DNA of 64,000 nucleotides from CAWHNT01 sp963830775. GTDB taxonomy: Bacteria; Pseudomonadota; Alphaproteobacteria; Geminicoccales; Geminicoccaceae. The notes below the pieces were generated by a model. It was not told the origin of the DNA. It was given only the letters and a program-made list of their open reading frames with translations, and did no database searches. Numbering within the stretch: position 1 is the first letter of the stretch; the number at the start of each line of letters is the position of its first letter. The translations under genes and the position numbers were made by a program. The stretch is taken from positions 124,001-188,000 of the forward strand of contig CAWHNT010000047.1 in NCBI GenBank assembly GCA_963830775.1, written 5' to 3'. This document shows, in pieces, positions 26,978 through 36,900 of the stretch.

Positions 26978-27832
26978 TCAGTTGTCCATGCCTTCCGGCC
27001 GCTCGGCGAGGAGCCGGCGGCCGAGGCTGATGACCAGGGTCTGGGCCAGGCACATGGTGGCGGTCATGGAGCGGAACTCCAGGACCGCCGCCTCGTCGAT
27101 CTCGAGCGACACGGCGGCCAGGTGCTTGAGCGGCGAGACCGGGCGGTCGGTGAGCGCCACGATCGGCACCCGGCGCTCGCTTGCGGCGCGGGCGATGCTC
27201 AGCGTGTCGCGGGCGTAGGGACGGTAGGTCACGGCGATCAGCACGTCGCGCGGGCCCATGCCGCGAGCCTGCTCGGCCACCATGCCGCCCACGCCGTCCA
27301 GCAGCATCGTCCGGCGGTCGAGGCGGCCAAGCGCGTAACACATGTAGGCTGCGGGCGCGAAGGAGCGCCGCTGGCCCACCACGTAGATGGTCTCGGCGGC
27401 CTCGAGCAGGGCCACGGCCCGCTCGAGGCTGCCGGCGCTCAGCTCGCTTTCCAGCTGCTCCAGGGCCTGGACGCCGGTTGCCACGAAATGGCGCAGCACG
27501 GTGATGGGATCGCCGCTTTCCTCCGGGTAGCCCATCCGGCGCAGGCGCTCGCTGTAGCTGAGCCGGTCCTCGGTGAGGCGGGCGCGGAACACGCGCTGCA
27601 GCTCCGAAAAGCCGGCGAAGCCCAGGGTCTGGGCGAAGCGCACCACGGCCGAGGGCTGCACGCGGGCCCGCCGCGCCAGCTCGGCCACCGTTTCCAGCGC
27701 CACCTCGTTCGGGTGGTCGAGCGCGAACTCCGCAATCCGGCGCAGCACGGGCGGCATGTCGCCGTGCTTGGCGGCGATCAGGGACCTCAGCGCCTCGAAG
27801 TCGATGGCGCGCTCGACGGTCATCATGGTCAT
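26978..27832 (-). CDS. MurR/RpiR family transcriptional regulator (IolR-like)
   Basis: 284 residues. The N-terminal winged-type helix-turn-helix of RpiR regulators is seen at LETVAELARRARVQPSAVVRFAQTLGFAGF (about residues 46-75). The C-terminal sugar isomerase (SIS) domain contains YVVGQRRSFAPAAYMCYALG and DVLIAVTYRPYARDTL, which senses a sugar phosphate or inositol derivative. It is the second gene after iolE (4-nt overlap ATGA), and a GGAA-N6-TTCC-like site lies in the divergent promoter region, so IolR is the best guess. Exact ligand not shown. Confidence 0.88.
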   Translation of the reverse strand: MTMMTVERAIDFEALRSLIAAKHGDMPPVLRRIAEFALDHPNEVALETVAELARRARVQPSAVVRFAQTLGFAGFSELQRVFRARLTEDRLSYSERLRRMGYPEESGDPITVLRHFVATGVQALEQLESELSAGSLERAVALLEAAETIYVVGQRRSFAPAAYMCYALGRLDRRTMLLDGVGGMVAEQARGMGPRDVLIAVTYRPYARDTLSIARAASERRVPIVALTDRPVSPLKHLAAVSLEIDEAAVLEFRSMTATMCLAQTLVISLGRRLLAERPEGMDN

Positions 27833-28731
27833 CGTGGCTTCACCTCGAAGCCGGCAACGGCCGCAAGCCGGGTCAGGTTCCGCAAGCCGAGCTGGGCATA
27901 GTGGAAAGGTGGGGCCTTCTTCGGGTCCTGCTCGGCCTCGACCACGAGCCAGCCCTCGTAGCCGTGGTCGGCCAGGACCTTCAGGATCGAGGCATAGTCC
28001 ACCATCCCGTCGCCCGGCACGGTGAAGATCCCCTCGACCACGGCCCCCATGAAGCTCATGTCCTGCGCCCTGGCCCGCTCCAGCACGGCCGGGCGGGCAT
28101 CCTTGCAGTGCACGTGGACGATCCGGTCGACGTGGCGCCGGACCAGGGCCAGCGGATCGCCGCCGGCGAAGAGGCAGTGGCCGGTGTCGTAGAGGAGGCC
28201 CACGGCGGCGCCGGTGTGCTGCATCAGGAGGCCCACCTCCTCGTCGGTCTCGACGATGGTGCCCATGTGGTGGTGGAACGCCATCGCGACGCCGAAATCA
28301 GCCATCCGCTCGGCAAGCGCGGTGAGCTTGCGGCCGTAGGCCGGCCAGTCAGCTTCTGCCAGGTGCGGCCGGCGGGAGACCGGGCCCCACAGGTCGTTCT
28401 CCGCCCGGCGGGAGGTGTCGGCATAGACCACGTGCCGGCAGCCCATGTCGCGGAGCAGGGTGAGATGCGGCAGGACGGCGTCCCACTCGGCCCCGACCTC
28501 CTGCTCCAGGATGCGCCCGTCGAACCAGCCCGAGATCAGCTCGAGCCCGTGGCCGGCCAGGATCGGGCGCAGCTCGGATGCCTCCCGCGGGAACTTGCCG
28601 CCAAGCTCGATGCCGGCATAGCCCGCCTCCCTGGCCTCGGTGAGGCAGGTCTCCAGCGGCGTGTCGCCGCCGAGCTCCGGTACATCGTCGTTGGTCCACG
28701 TGATCGGGTTGATGCCGATCGCTACGGTCAT
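27829..28731 (-). CDS. iolE: Inosose dehydratase
   Basis: 300 residues from ATG 28731. Typical IolE features: GINPITWTNDDVPELGGDTP at the N-terminus, GIELGGKFPRE, AFHHHMGTIVE, and the metal/acid site LLYDTGHCLFAGG, in an xylose-isomerase-like TIM barrel. It dehydrates 2-keto-myo-inositol in inositol catabolism. Gene order iolE then iolR; the other iol genes are not in this window. Confidence 0.93.
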   Translation of the reverse strand: MTVAIGINPITWTNDDVPELGGDTPLETCLTEAREAGYAGIELGGKFPREASELRPILAGHGLELISGWFDGRILEQEVGAEWDAVLPHLTLLRDMGCRHVVYADTSRRAENDLWGPVSRRPHLAEADWPAYGRKLTALAERMADFGVAMAFHHHMGTIVETDEEVGLLMQHTGAAVGLLYDTGHCLFAGGDPLALVRRHVDRIVHVHCKDARPAVLERARAQDMSFMGAVVEGIFTVPGDGMVDYASILKVLADHGYEGWLVVEAEQDPKKAPPFHYAQLGLRNLTRLAAVAGFEVKPR

Positions 28732-28763
28732 AGCCGCCCCGATGCTGAAGATCGTATACGAGT

Positions 28764-28777
28764 AGAACATTTGTTCC
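28764..28777. promoter_or_regulatory. Putative IolR operator
   Basis: AGAA-N6-TTCC, which contains the exact inverted repeat gaaca-tt-tgttc. The site matches 7 of 8 bases of the palindrome GGAA-N6-TTCC known for IolR repressors in rhizobia. It lies 33 nt upstream of iolE and about 91 nt upstream of the sugar-binding protein gene, so it can control both directions. Confidence 0.5.
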
Positions 28778-28867
28778 GGCATACGGCAAGCCTGGAAACT
28801 CCCGTTCGTCGTGCTATGCTGCGGCCATGCAGCGGCCAGAGAGCCGTCACGAGGGTTGGAGGCGGGG

Positions 28868-29827
28868 ATGATCGGGATCGGGCGGCGCGTGCTCGTGGCA
28901 CTCGCACTGGCGGCAGCGGCACTCGCGGCACCGGGGCTGCCGGCCCTGGCGCAGGACGCGCAGCCGAGCCGGATCGTGTTCGTCACCCACGGCCAGGCGG
29001 CCGACCATTACTGGTCGGTGGTGAAGAAGGGCGTCGACGATGCGGCCGCCACCCTCAAGGTGAAGGCCGAGTATTTCGCGCCCGAGACCTTCGATGTCGC
29101 CCGCATGGCCGAGCTCATGGATGCGGCGATCGCCAGCAAGCCGGACGGGCTCGTGGTCTCGATCCCCGACCCCGACGCGCTCTCCAAGCATGTGGAGGAC
29201 GCGATCGCAGCCGGCATCCCGGTGATCGTCATCGATTCGGGCGGCGTCGAGCTGACGAAGAAGCTGGGCGGCCTCCTCTATATGGGCCAGAGCGAGTACG
29301 AGGCGGGCGTGCTGGCGGGCCAGCGCGTCGCCAAGCTCGGGCTCACCAAGGCCGCCTGCCTGAACCACGAGGTCGGCAATGTCAGCCTCGACGACCGCTG
29401 CGCCGGCTTTGCCAAGGGCCTCGGCCAGGAGGTCCCGGTGGTGGCCGGCGTGATGGACCCGATCGAGATGAAGAACCGGGTCCTGGCCCACCTCTCCGCG
29501 CACTCCGACACCGAGTTTCTGCTCGGCTGCGGCGTGGCCTCGGCCGAGGCGGCGCTGGCGGCAGTCGACGAGGCCGGGCTTGCCGGCAGGATGAAGCTCG
29601 GCACGTTCGATCTCTCGCCCGGCATCCTGCAGGCGGTGAGCGCCGGCCGGATGGAGTGGGGCATCGACGCCCAGCAATATCTGATGGGCTACATGCCGGT
29701 CGTGATGCTCGACCTCCTCAAGCGCTACAAGGTGCAGCCGCTGGCCGACTACCCGACCGGCCCCGGCTTCGTCACCAAGGCCGATGCGGCCAGCGTGGTC
29801 GAGCTCTCCGAGCAGGGCATCCGCTGA
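28868..29827 (+). CDS. Sugar ABC transporter binding protein 1
   Basis: 319 residues, signal peptide ending near LPALAQDAQPS. The ribose-type periplasmic binding fold is seen in RIVFVTHGQAADHYWSVVKK, PDGLVVSIPDPDALSKHVED and AAGIPVIVIDSGG. It is a paralogue of the receptor at 30782 in the same operon, with the same THGQA--FWSV- and PETFD- motifs. First gene of the rightward operon diverging from iolE. The ligand is probably an inositol, from context. Confidence 0.9.
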   Translation: MIGIGRRVLVALALAAAALAAPGLPALAQDAQPSRIVFVTHGQAADHYWSVVKKGVDDAAATLKVKAEYFAPETFDVARMAELMDAAIASKPDGLVVSIPDPDALSKHVEDAIAAGIPVIVIDSGGVELTKKLGGLLYMGQSEYEAGVLAGQRVAKLGLTKAACLNHEVGNVSLDDRCAGFAKGLGQEVPVVAGVMDPIEMKNRVLAHLSAHSDTEFLLGCGVASAEAALAAVDEAGLAGRMKLGTFDLSPGILQAVSAGRMEWGIDAQQYLMGYMPVVMLDLLKRYKVQPLADYPTGPGFVTKADAASVVELSEQGIR

Positions 29828-29828
29828 G

Positions 29829-30718
29829 ATGTCGGTAGCGGGGCTGGCCCAGCACCTGGGCCAACCTGCCGACGCCAGGCTGGTCGTCGTCCATGCCGAC
29901 GATGTCGGGATGTGCCACGGCGCGAACCTGGCGTTCGCCGACCTTGCCGGCCGCGGGTTCATCACCTGCGGCTCGGCCATGGTGCCCTGCCCCTGGTTCC
30001 TGGAGGCGGCCGAGCTCGCGGCCACCAGGCCCGAGCTCGACCTCGGCGTCCACCTGACCCTCACCAGCGAGTGGAAGCACTATCGCTGGCGGCCGCTCAC
30101 CGGCACGCTCGAAGGCGGGCGGGCTGGTCGATGACGACGGCTATATGTGGCCATCCGCGGCCGAGGTGCGCGAGCACGCCGATCCCGGGGCGGTCGAGGC
30201 CGAGCTGCGGGCGCAGATCGAGGCTGCCAAGGCCGCCGGCATCAGCATGACCCATCTCGACTGCCACATGGGAGCCGTGTTCGCGCCCGAGCTGATCGGC
30301 ATCTATCGCCGCCTGGGCCAGGAGGAGGGCGTTCCCGTCCTCTACACCCGGGCCTGGAACGGCGACGCCGCCAAGGCCTTTGCCGACCGTTCCGCCTACG
30401 AGGAGACCGAGCGTGAGCTCGAGGCGCGCGGCAACCCCCTGTTCGAGAACGGCTACGAGACGCCCTGGGTCGCGTCCGCGGAGAGCGGGCAGGCTTACGC
30501 CCGGATGCTGGACCGCATCGAGCCCGGCCTCACCTTCCTGAGCCTGCACCCGAACCGTCCCGGTGACATCGAGGCGATCGACCCGCCGCGCTGCCATTGC
30601 CGCACGGACGAGTGGCGCATGTTCCAGGAGGACGCCTTCCTCGAGCGCGTCCGGCGATCGCGGGATCGTCCTGATCGGCTTCCGCGACCTCCAGCAGGCG
30701 ATGCGCGGAGCCGACTGA
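29829..30718 (+). pseudogene. ChbG/YdjC-type deacetylase, two frameshifts
   Basis: About 295 residues if one extra base near 30117 and one near 30661 are removed. The metal-binding motif VVHADDVGMCHGAN is at the N-terminus, then GVHLTLTSEWKHYRW, and in the second frame SMTHLDCHMGAVFAPEL with the catalytic Asp-x-His. A third segment, IVLIGFRDLQQAMRG, closes the barrel. Family members remove acetyl groups from chito-oligosaccharides or similar glycans. It starts 1 nt after the preceding receptor gene. Its position between two receptors suggests an acetylated substrate. Confidence 0.75.
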
Positions 30719-30781
30719 CCACCGAACAAGGCAGGTGAGCGGGCGGCCGTTTCGACCCGCGGATCAGGGAGAAGGGGAGAG

Positions 30782-31733
30782 ATGAAGGCTCTGAGGACGT
30801 TGCTGGCGACGGCTGCGCTTGCCGCCGCTGCCCTGGCAGCCGGTGCCGCCACGGCGCAGGAGAAGGCTCGGATCGTGGTCGTGACCCACGGTCAGGCGGC
30901 CTCCGGCTTCTGGTCGGTGGCCAAGCGCGGTGTCGACGACGCGGCCAAGGACTTCCCCGACCTCACTGTCGAGTACCGGGCGCCTGAGACCTTCGACATG
31001 GTCACCATGGCCCAGCTCGTCGATGCCGCGGTGGCCAGCAACCCCGACGGGCTCGTGGTCTCGATCCCCGATGCCGACGCGCTCGGCAAGTCGATCAAGG
31101 CGGCGGTCGCGGCCGGGATCCCGGTGATCTCGATGAACTCGGGCAGCGACGTGGCCAAAAGCCTGGGCGTCATGCTCCATGTCGGCCAGACCGAGTACGA
31201 GGCCGGCATCGGCGGCGGCGTGAAGATGCACAATATGGGCGTCACCAAGGCCGCCTGCATCAACCAGGAGGTCGGCAACGTCGCCCTGGACGTCCGCTGC
31301 GAGGGCTTCAAGAAGGGGCTGGGCGAGGGGACGACGGTCGACATCGTGCCCACCACCATCGACCCGACCGAGGTCAAGGGTGCGGTGACCGCCTACCTCT
31401 CCTCGCATCCCGACACCCAGGCGATCTTCATCCTGGGCTCCGACCCCGCGATGCCGGCGCTCGACGCGATCGAGAGCTCCGGTCTCGCGGGCAAGGTGAA
31501 GGCTGCCACCTTCGACCTCTCCGAGGGCATCCTGCAGGCGGTGCGCCGACGGCAAGATGGAGTTCGCGATCGACCAGCAGCAGTACATGCAGGGCTACCT
31601 GCCGGTCGTCCTCCTGCGGCTCTACAAGAAGTTCGGGCTGATGCCCGGTGCCGACGTGCTGACCGGACCCGGCTTCGTCACCAAGGAGAATGCGTCCAAG
31701 GTGATCCAGTGGTCGAAGGAAGGCTATCGGTGA
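30782..31733 (+). pseudogene. Sugar ABC transporter binding protein 2, one frameshift
   Basis: About 316 residues after removing one extra base near 31544. Signal peptide ends at GAATAQEKARIV. The fold motifs RIVVVTHGQAASGFWSVAKR, NPDGLVVSIPDADALG and QAIFILGSDPAMPALDAI are intact. After the shift the frame should read ADGKMEFAIDQQQYMQGYLP and end EGYR at 31733. It is a paralogue of the first receptor of this operon. Confidence 0.85.
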
Positions 31734-31743
31734 GCTGATCCCG

Positions 31744-31767
31744 CCCGGGGTGCGCCGGCACCCCGGG
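31744..31767 (+). terminator. Hairpin between receptor and permease genes
   Basis: A 10-bp perfect stem (cccggggtgc and complement, 4-nt loop) directly after the second receptor gene. Like the one after tctC, it probably stabilises the receptor mRNA or weakens read-through to the permease. Confidence 0.5.
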
Positions 31768-31795
31768 GCACCGCTCCTGGTGAGGGACGTCGACC

Positions 31796-32912
31796 ATGGC
31801 CACCGCTGATCCTGCCCTCGACCTGCACCGTGACGAGCGCGTGCGCCAGGTCTCGCTCGCCCGCCGCCTCCTGCAGCGGCCGGAGCTGGGGGCCATGGCG
31901 GGCACGATCCTCGTCTTCGCCTTCTTCGCCGTCGTGGCCGGCGACAAGGGCATGTTCATCGGCCAAGGGGATCATCAACTTCCTCGAGGTCTCGGCCCAG
32001 CTCGGGATCATCGCCACGGCCGCCGCCCTCCTGATGATCGGCGGCGAGTTCGACCTCTCGGTGGGCTCGATGATCGGCTTTGCCGGCATCTGCATCGCCA
32101 TCCCGGCGACCCAGTGGGGCTGGCCGGTCTGGACCTGCATCCTGTTCGCCTTCGCCGTCGCGGCCGCGGTTGGCTGGATCAACGGCTTCCTCGTGGTGGC
32201 GACCGGACTGCCATCCTTCATCGTCACCCTGGGCGGCCTCTTCATCCTGCGCGGGCTCACCATCGGCATCACCCGCGCCATGACCGGCCGCACCCAGATC
32301 CCCGGCATGGCCCAGCTCTCGCAGGGCGATCCGCTGGCCCCATGGTTCGGCGGGCAGGCTTTCCAGGGCCTGTTCGCCTGGGCGAGCGCTCATGGACTCG
32401 TGGCGAAGCTGCCCAACGGGGCGCCTGCCGTGACCGGCGTGCCGATGTCGATCGTCTGGTGGCTGGTGCTGGCAGCACTGGCCACCTGGCTCCTGATGGG
32501 CACAAGGTTCGGCAACTGGATCTTCGCCGCGGGCGGCGACAAGAACGCGGCCCGCAATGTCGGCGTGCCGGTGAACCGGGTGAAGGTGATCCTGTTCGTC
32601 TTCACTGCGCTTGCCGCCGCCGTGTTCGCGACCTGTCAGGTGATGAACTACGGCTCGGCCGACACCCAGCGCGGCCTGCTCAAGGAGTTCGAGGCGATCA
32701 TCGCCGTCGTCATCGGCGGCACCCTGCTCTCCGGCGGCTACGGCTCGGCGATCGGGGCCGCCTTCGGTGCCCTGATCTTCGGCACCGTGCAGATGGGCAT
32801 CTTCTACACCGGCGTGGACACCGACTGGTTCAAGGTGTTCGTGGGTGCGATGGTGCTGCTGGCGGTGATGTTCAACAACCATATCCGCAAGAAGGTGACG
32901 GAGGCGCGCTGA
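31796..32912 (+). pseudogene. Sugar ABC transporter permease, one frameshift
   Basis: About 371 residues after removing one base near 31963. The N-terminal frame runs MATADPALDLHRDERVRQVS to VVAGDKGMFI, and the second frame continues KGIINFLEVSAQLGIIATAA with the family motif GGEFDLSVGSMIG, then AAGGDKNAARNVGVPVNRVK, the ATPase-contacting loop. It has about ten membrane segments. The stop overlaps the ATPase start (TGATG). Confidence 0.88.
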
Positions 32913-33826
32913 TGGCGGCACCGCTGATCGAGGTGCGCGACCTCAGCAAGCATTTCGGCTCGGTCGTGGCGCTGCGCGGGGTCTCGATGGCGGTCTGGCC
33001 GGGCGAGGTCCACTGCCTCTTGGGCGACAACGGGGCCGGCAAGTCGACCCTGATCAAGACCCTCTCCGGCGTCCACAGACAGTCCGCGGGGGAGATCCTG
33101 CTCGACGGCGCGCCCGCCACCTTCGCCAGCCCGCGCGACGCGTTGGATCGGGGCATCGCCACCGTCTACCAGGATCTGGCGATGATCCCCCTGATGAGCA
33201 TCACCCGGAACTTCTTCATGGGCCGGGAGCCGGTCCGCGGCTGGGGGCCGCTGCGCCGCTTCGACCTTGCCGCCGCCAACCGCATCGCCCGCGACGAGAT
33301 GGCGAAGATCGGGATCGACGTGCGGGATCCGACCCAGGCCGTGGGCACGCTTTCGGGCGGCGAGCGCCAGTGCGTCGCCATTGCGCGTGCGGTCTATTTC
33401 GGTGCCAGGGTGCTGATCCTGGACGAGCCCACCTCGGCCCTGGGCGTGAAGCAGGCCTCGGTCGTGCTGCGCTACGTGGCCCAGGCGCGCGCCCGGCGGC
33501 TCGGCGTCATCTTCATCACCCACAATGTCCACCATGCCTGGGCCGTGGGCGACAAGTTCACGGTGCTCAATCGCGGCCGGACGCTGGGCACCTTCGCCCG
33601 TGGCGCCATTGCGCGCGAGCAGCTCCTCACCATGATGGCCGGCGGACGTGAGCTGGAAGAGCTTTCGGCCGAGCTCGACGAGTTCGCGCGTTCGGATGCG
33701 GTTCAGGCGGGCGGAGCCGACCCCTTGCTCGAGGCCGGAGCTGCGGCGGAGCATGCCTTCGCCGCCACGCTTCGGGCCGAGATCGGGCAGGATCCCGACG
33801 CGGCGCGCGCTCCGGCGGCGCCCTGA
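32912..33826 (+). CDS. Sugar ABC transporter ATP-binding protein, single domain
   Basis: 304 residues. Walker A GDNGAGKST near residue 39, the signature LSGGERQ near 149, and Walker B VLILDEPTSAL near 168. As in FrcA-like proteins there is only one nucleotide-binding domain, plus a C-terminal extension of about 50 residues rich in Ala and Glu. Last gene of the operon that starts at 28868. Confidence 0.93.
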   Translation: MAAPLIEVRDLSKHFGSVVALRGVSMAVWPGEVHCLLGDNGAGKSTLIKTLSGVHRQSAGEILLDGAPATFASPRDALDRGIATVYQDLAMIPLMSITRNFFMGREPVRGWGPLRRFDLAAANRIARDEMAKIGIDVRDPTQAVGTLSGGERQCVAIARAVYFGARVLILDEPTSALGVKQASVVLRYVAQARARRLGVIFITHNVHHAWAVGDKFTVLNRGRTLGTFARGAIAREQLLTMMAGGRELEELSAELDEFARSDAVQAGGADPLLEAGAAAEHAFAATLRAEIGQDPDAARAPAAP

Positions 33827-33964
33827 CAATCCGCCGCGCGTTTACCTGGAGGTAGGATGCGGCATGGTAGAGCTGGCGCCGGGTCGAGGTCCGAGCGTCG
33901 ATCCGGGCGGGTTCCATGCCCGCCTCGATAGGCTCGGCCCGAAGTCTGCCGTCGGCCTGGAGCG

Positions 33965-36900
33965 ATGTCGGCCACGCATCTGCCACGTCCCATCACCGCT
34001 CCGCCGGGCCAGGTCCCCGCGGCCGACCGCTGGTCGTTCGACGCCAGTCAGCGGATGCTGCTCCTGCGTGGTGCCGTCGCCCGGCACCTCACCGGCCGGC
34101 CGTCCTGCCGTCTGAGCCTGGACGAGTTTCTGGCCCGGCTGCCCGGGCAGGACGAGCGCACGCCGCAGGGCCTCCTGCACGGCCCGCCTCCGCCGCAACC
34201 GGTGGAGCTGAAGCTGCTCGATCCTGACGGCCAGCCGGCGACGTTCGGCTTCACCGTTGCGGCATCGGGGCGACGGCGGCGCCGCGGGCTCGTCCACATG
34301 CTGGACGGCGTCATCGATCTCACCGGTGCCGCCCGACGGAGTGCCCTCGAGCGGCTGATCGGTGCGGTCGAGCGCTGCAGCACAGGTGCCGTGCTGCTCC
34401 TTCTCCAGGTGGAGGAGTCGAGCCTGATCGGCGGGTTCGAGTTCTGGGACCCGCTGATCGGGCGGGTCATGCGCCGACTCAATCAGGTGCCGGACGTCCG
34501 GCTCGCCTGCCAACTCGGCGACGACGTGCTGGCCGTGCTCCTGGAGGGCGGCCAGCCCGCCCGGGCTCTCGATCTCGTGCGTGAGATCGGCGATGGGGCG
34601 CTCGGCCTCGAGGGGCTGGAGCGCCTGGGTGCCATGGCTGCCGGCGTGGCGATCTATCCCCATGCACGGCCGCTCTGCCGCCGAGCTTTGCCGTGCCGCC
34701 AGCATAGCCCTCGCAGCGGCCCGTCGCAGCGGGCCCAACGCGAGTGCCGTGTTCGACGATGCGCTGGCAGCCGAGGTGATGGAGCGGCGCTCGCTTCTGA
34801 CGGCCCTGCGCGGCGCCCTCGGCCGCGGCGAGTTCGACCTGCTCTACCAGCCGGTGATCGACCTGTCGCAGCGCCGCCTGCACGGCGTGGAGGTGCTGCT
34901 GCGCTGGCGCCACCCGACCCTGGGCGCCGTCTCGCCCGAGCGCTTCGTGCCGCTGCTCGAGGAGCTGGGGCAGATCCGGCCGGTGACCGAGTGGCTCATC
35001 GATCGCTCGGCTGCTGATCTTAAGGAGCTCATGGCGGGCGATCCCAACCTTCGCCTCGCACTGAACCTGGTCCCGGCACAGATCGAGCCGCAGCAGACGG
35101 CGAACCTGCTCGCCCGGCTGGCGACGGTGGGTTGCGCGCGGGTGACGCTGGAGATCACCGAGCGCGCCGTCCTGGACGCCTCGCCGGCTACGGTCGCAGC
35201 CCTGGCGGCGGCCAGGGCCGCCGGGGTCGAGGTGGCGATCGACGATTTTGGGACCGGCTACTCCTCGCTGGCCTATCTCGAGCGGTTCGCGATCGACATC
35301 GTGAAGATCGACAAGCGGTTCATCGCCCGGCTGGAGCGGGATGGCAGGCTGGCGGATGCCATCCTCGGCATGGCGGGTGCCCTGGGGCTGAAGCCGGTAG
35401 CGGAAGGTGTGGAGACAGACGCCCAGCTCGCCTGGCTCGCCAGCCGCGGCTGCCGCTATGTCCAGGGCTTCCTGTTCGCTCCGCCGCTGGATCGTGCCGG
35501 CATCTCCACCTATGCGCGAAACTTCGCCTTCCCGGCCGGCAGGCTCGACGCCGCCTTGTGGCCACGGGCCCGGGCCCTGCCGCGTCTCCTGAGCGAGAAC
35601 CAGGAGCAGGCGCTGCGCCTCTTCGTGCGCCACGTGCCGGCCGCTGTCGCCATGTTCGATTCGGAGATGCGCTACCTCGTGGCCAGCGACCGCTGGCTCG
35701 ATGATTTCGGCATCCGCGAGCAGGAGATCGTGGGCCGCTGTCATTACGACGTGCTGCCCGACACGCCGGAGCGCTGGCGGCGCATCTATGCCCGTTGCCT
35801 CGCCGAGGGTACCGTCGAGCGGTGCGAGGAGGACTTCTACCTCCGCCCGGACGGCAGCCGGGAGTGGGTGCGCTGGGAGGTCCATCCCTTCCGCAACCGC
35901 CTGGGCGACATCGCCGGGATCACGGTCTTCAGCGAGTTCGTGACCGCGCGCAAGGATGCCGAGCTGCGGCTAGCCCAGAGCGAGCAGCGTCTGCGCGAGG
36001 TGCTGACGAGCAGCTCGGACTGGCTGTGGGAAACCGACGAGCAGCATCGGTTCGTGCTGAACACCGACGACCGGCGCAAGAGCAATGTCGGCCAGAGCCG
36101 CGTGCTGTGGCGCACCCGCTGGGAGCTGGCCGGCGTCGCCGACCCGCAGGCGCACTCGGTCTGGCGAGACCATCTGGCCGACCTCGAGGCCCATCGTCCC
36201 TTCCGTAAGTTCGAGTACAGCACCCTTGACGACGACGGCGTGCCTACGCACCTCGAGGTGAGCGGCGCGCCCATCTACGATGATCAGGGAACTTTCCGTG
36301 GCTATCGCGGCACCGCGTGCAACATCACCGCACACAAGGAGGCCGAGCGGCGTCTCGCGCAGAGCGAGCAGCGTCTGCGCGAGGTGCTGACGAGCAGCTC
36401 CGACTGGCTATGGGAAACCGACGAGCAGAACCGTTTCGTGCTGCACACGAGCGATGAGCGGCCAGGAGACGCTGGCTACGAACGACGGCTGGGCCACACT
36501 CCCTGGGACCTTGCAGGTGTGGAGGACCCGCAGAGCGATCCGGCTTGGCGGGCGCACCTTGCGGATCTCGAGGCTCGCCGTCCCTTCCGCAAGTTCGAGT
36601 ACACCGCCTCTGCCGATGACGGGACGCGCGTCTACTGCGAGGTCAATGGGACCCCGATCTTCGACGAGGATGGCAGCTTCCGCGGCTATCGGGGCACCAC
36701 CTGCAACATCACCGCCCGCAAGGAGGCGGAGCGACGGCTGGCCGAAAGCGAGCAGCGCCTGCGGGCCTACCTGGCCACCGCCAGCGACTGGGCGTGGGAG
36801 ATGGGCCCCGATCTCCGGCTCTCCGCCCTGGTGGGCGATGTCGAGCGACACGGTGTCGACCCGCAGGCGCTCCTCGGCCGGACCCGGTGGGACATCGCAG

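Noticed and set aside
33906..33924. Small inverted repeat (ggcggg and cccgcc) before the EAL/GGDEF gene as a terminator
   Set aside because: Only 6 bp with no T run; common by chance at this GC content.
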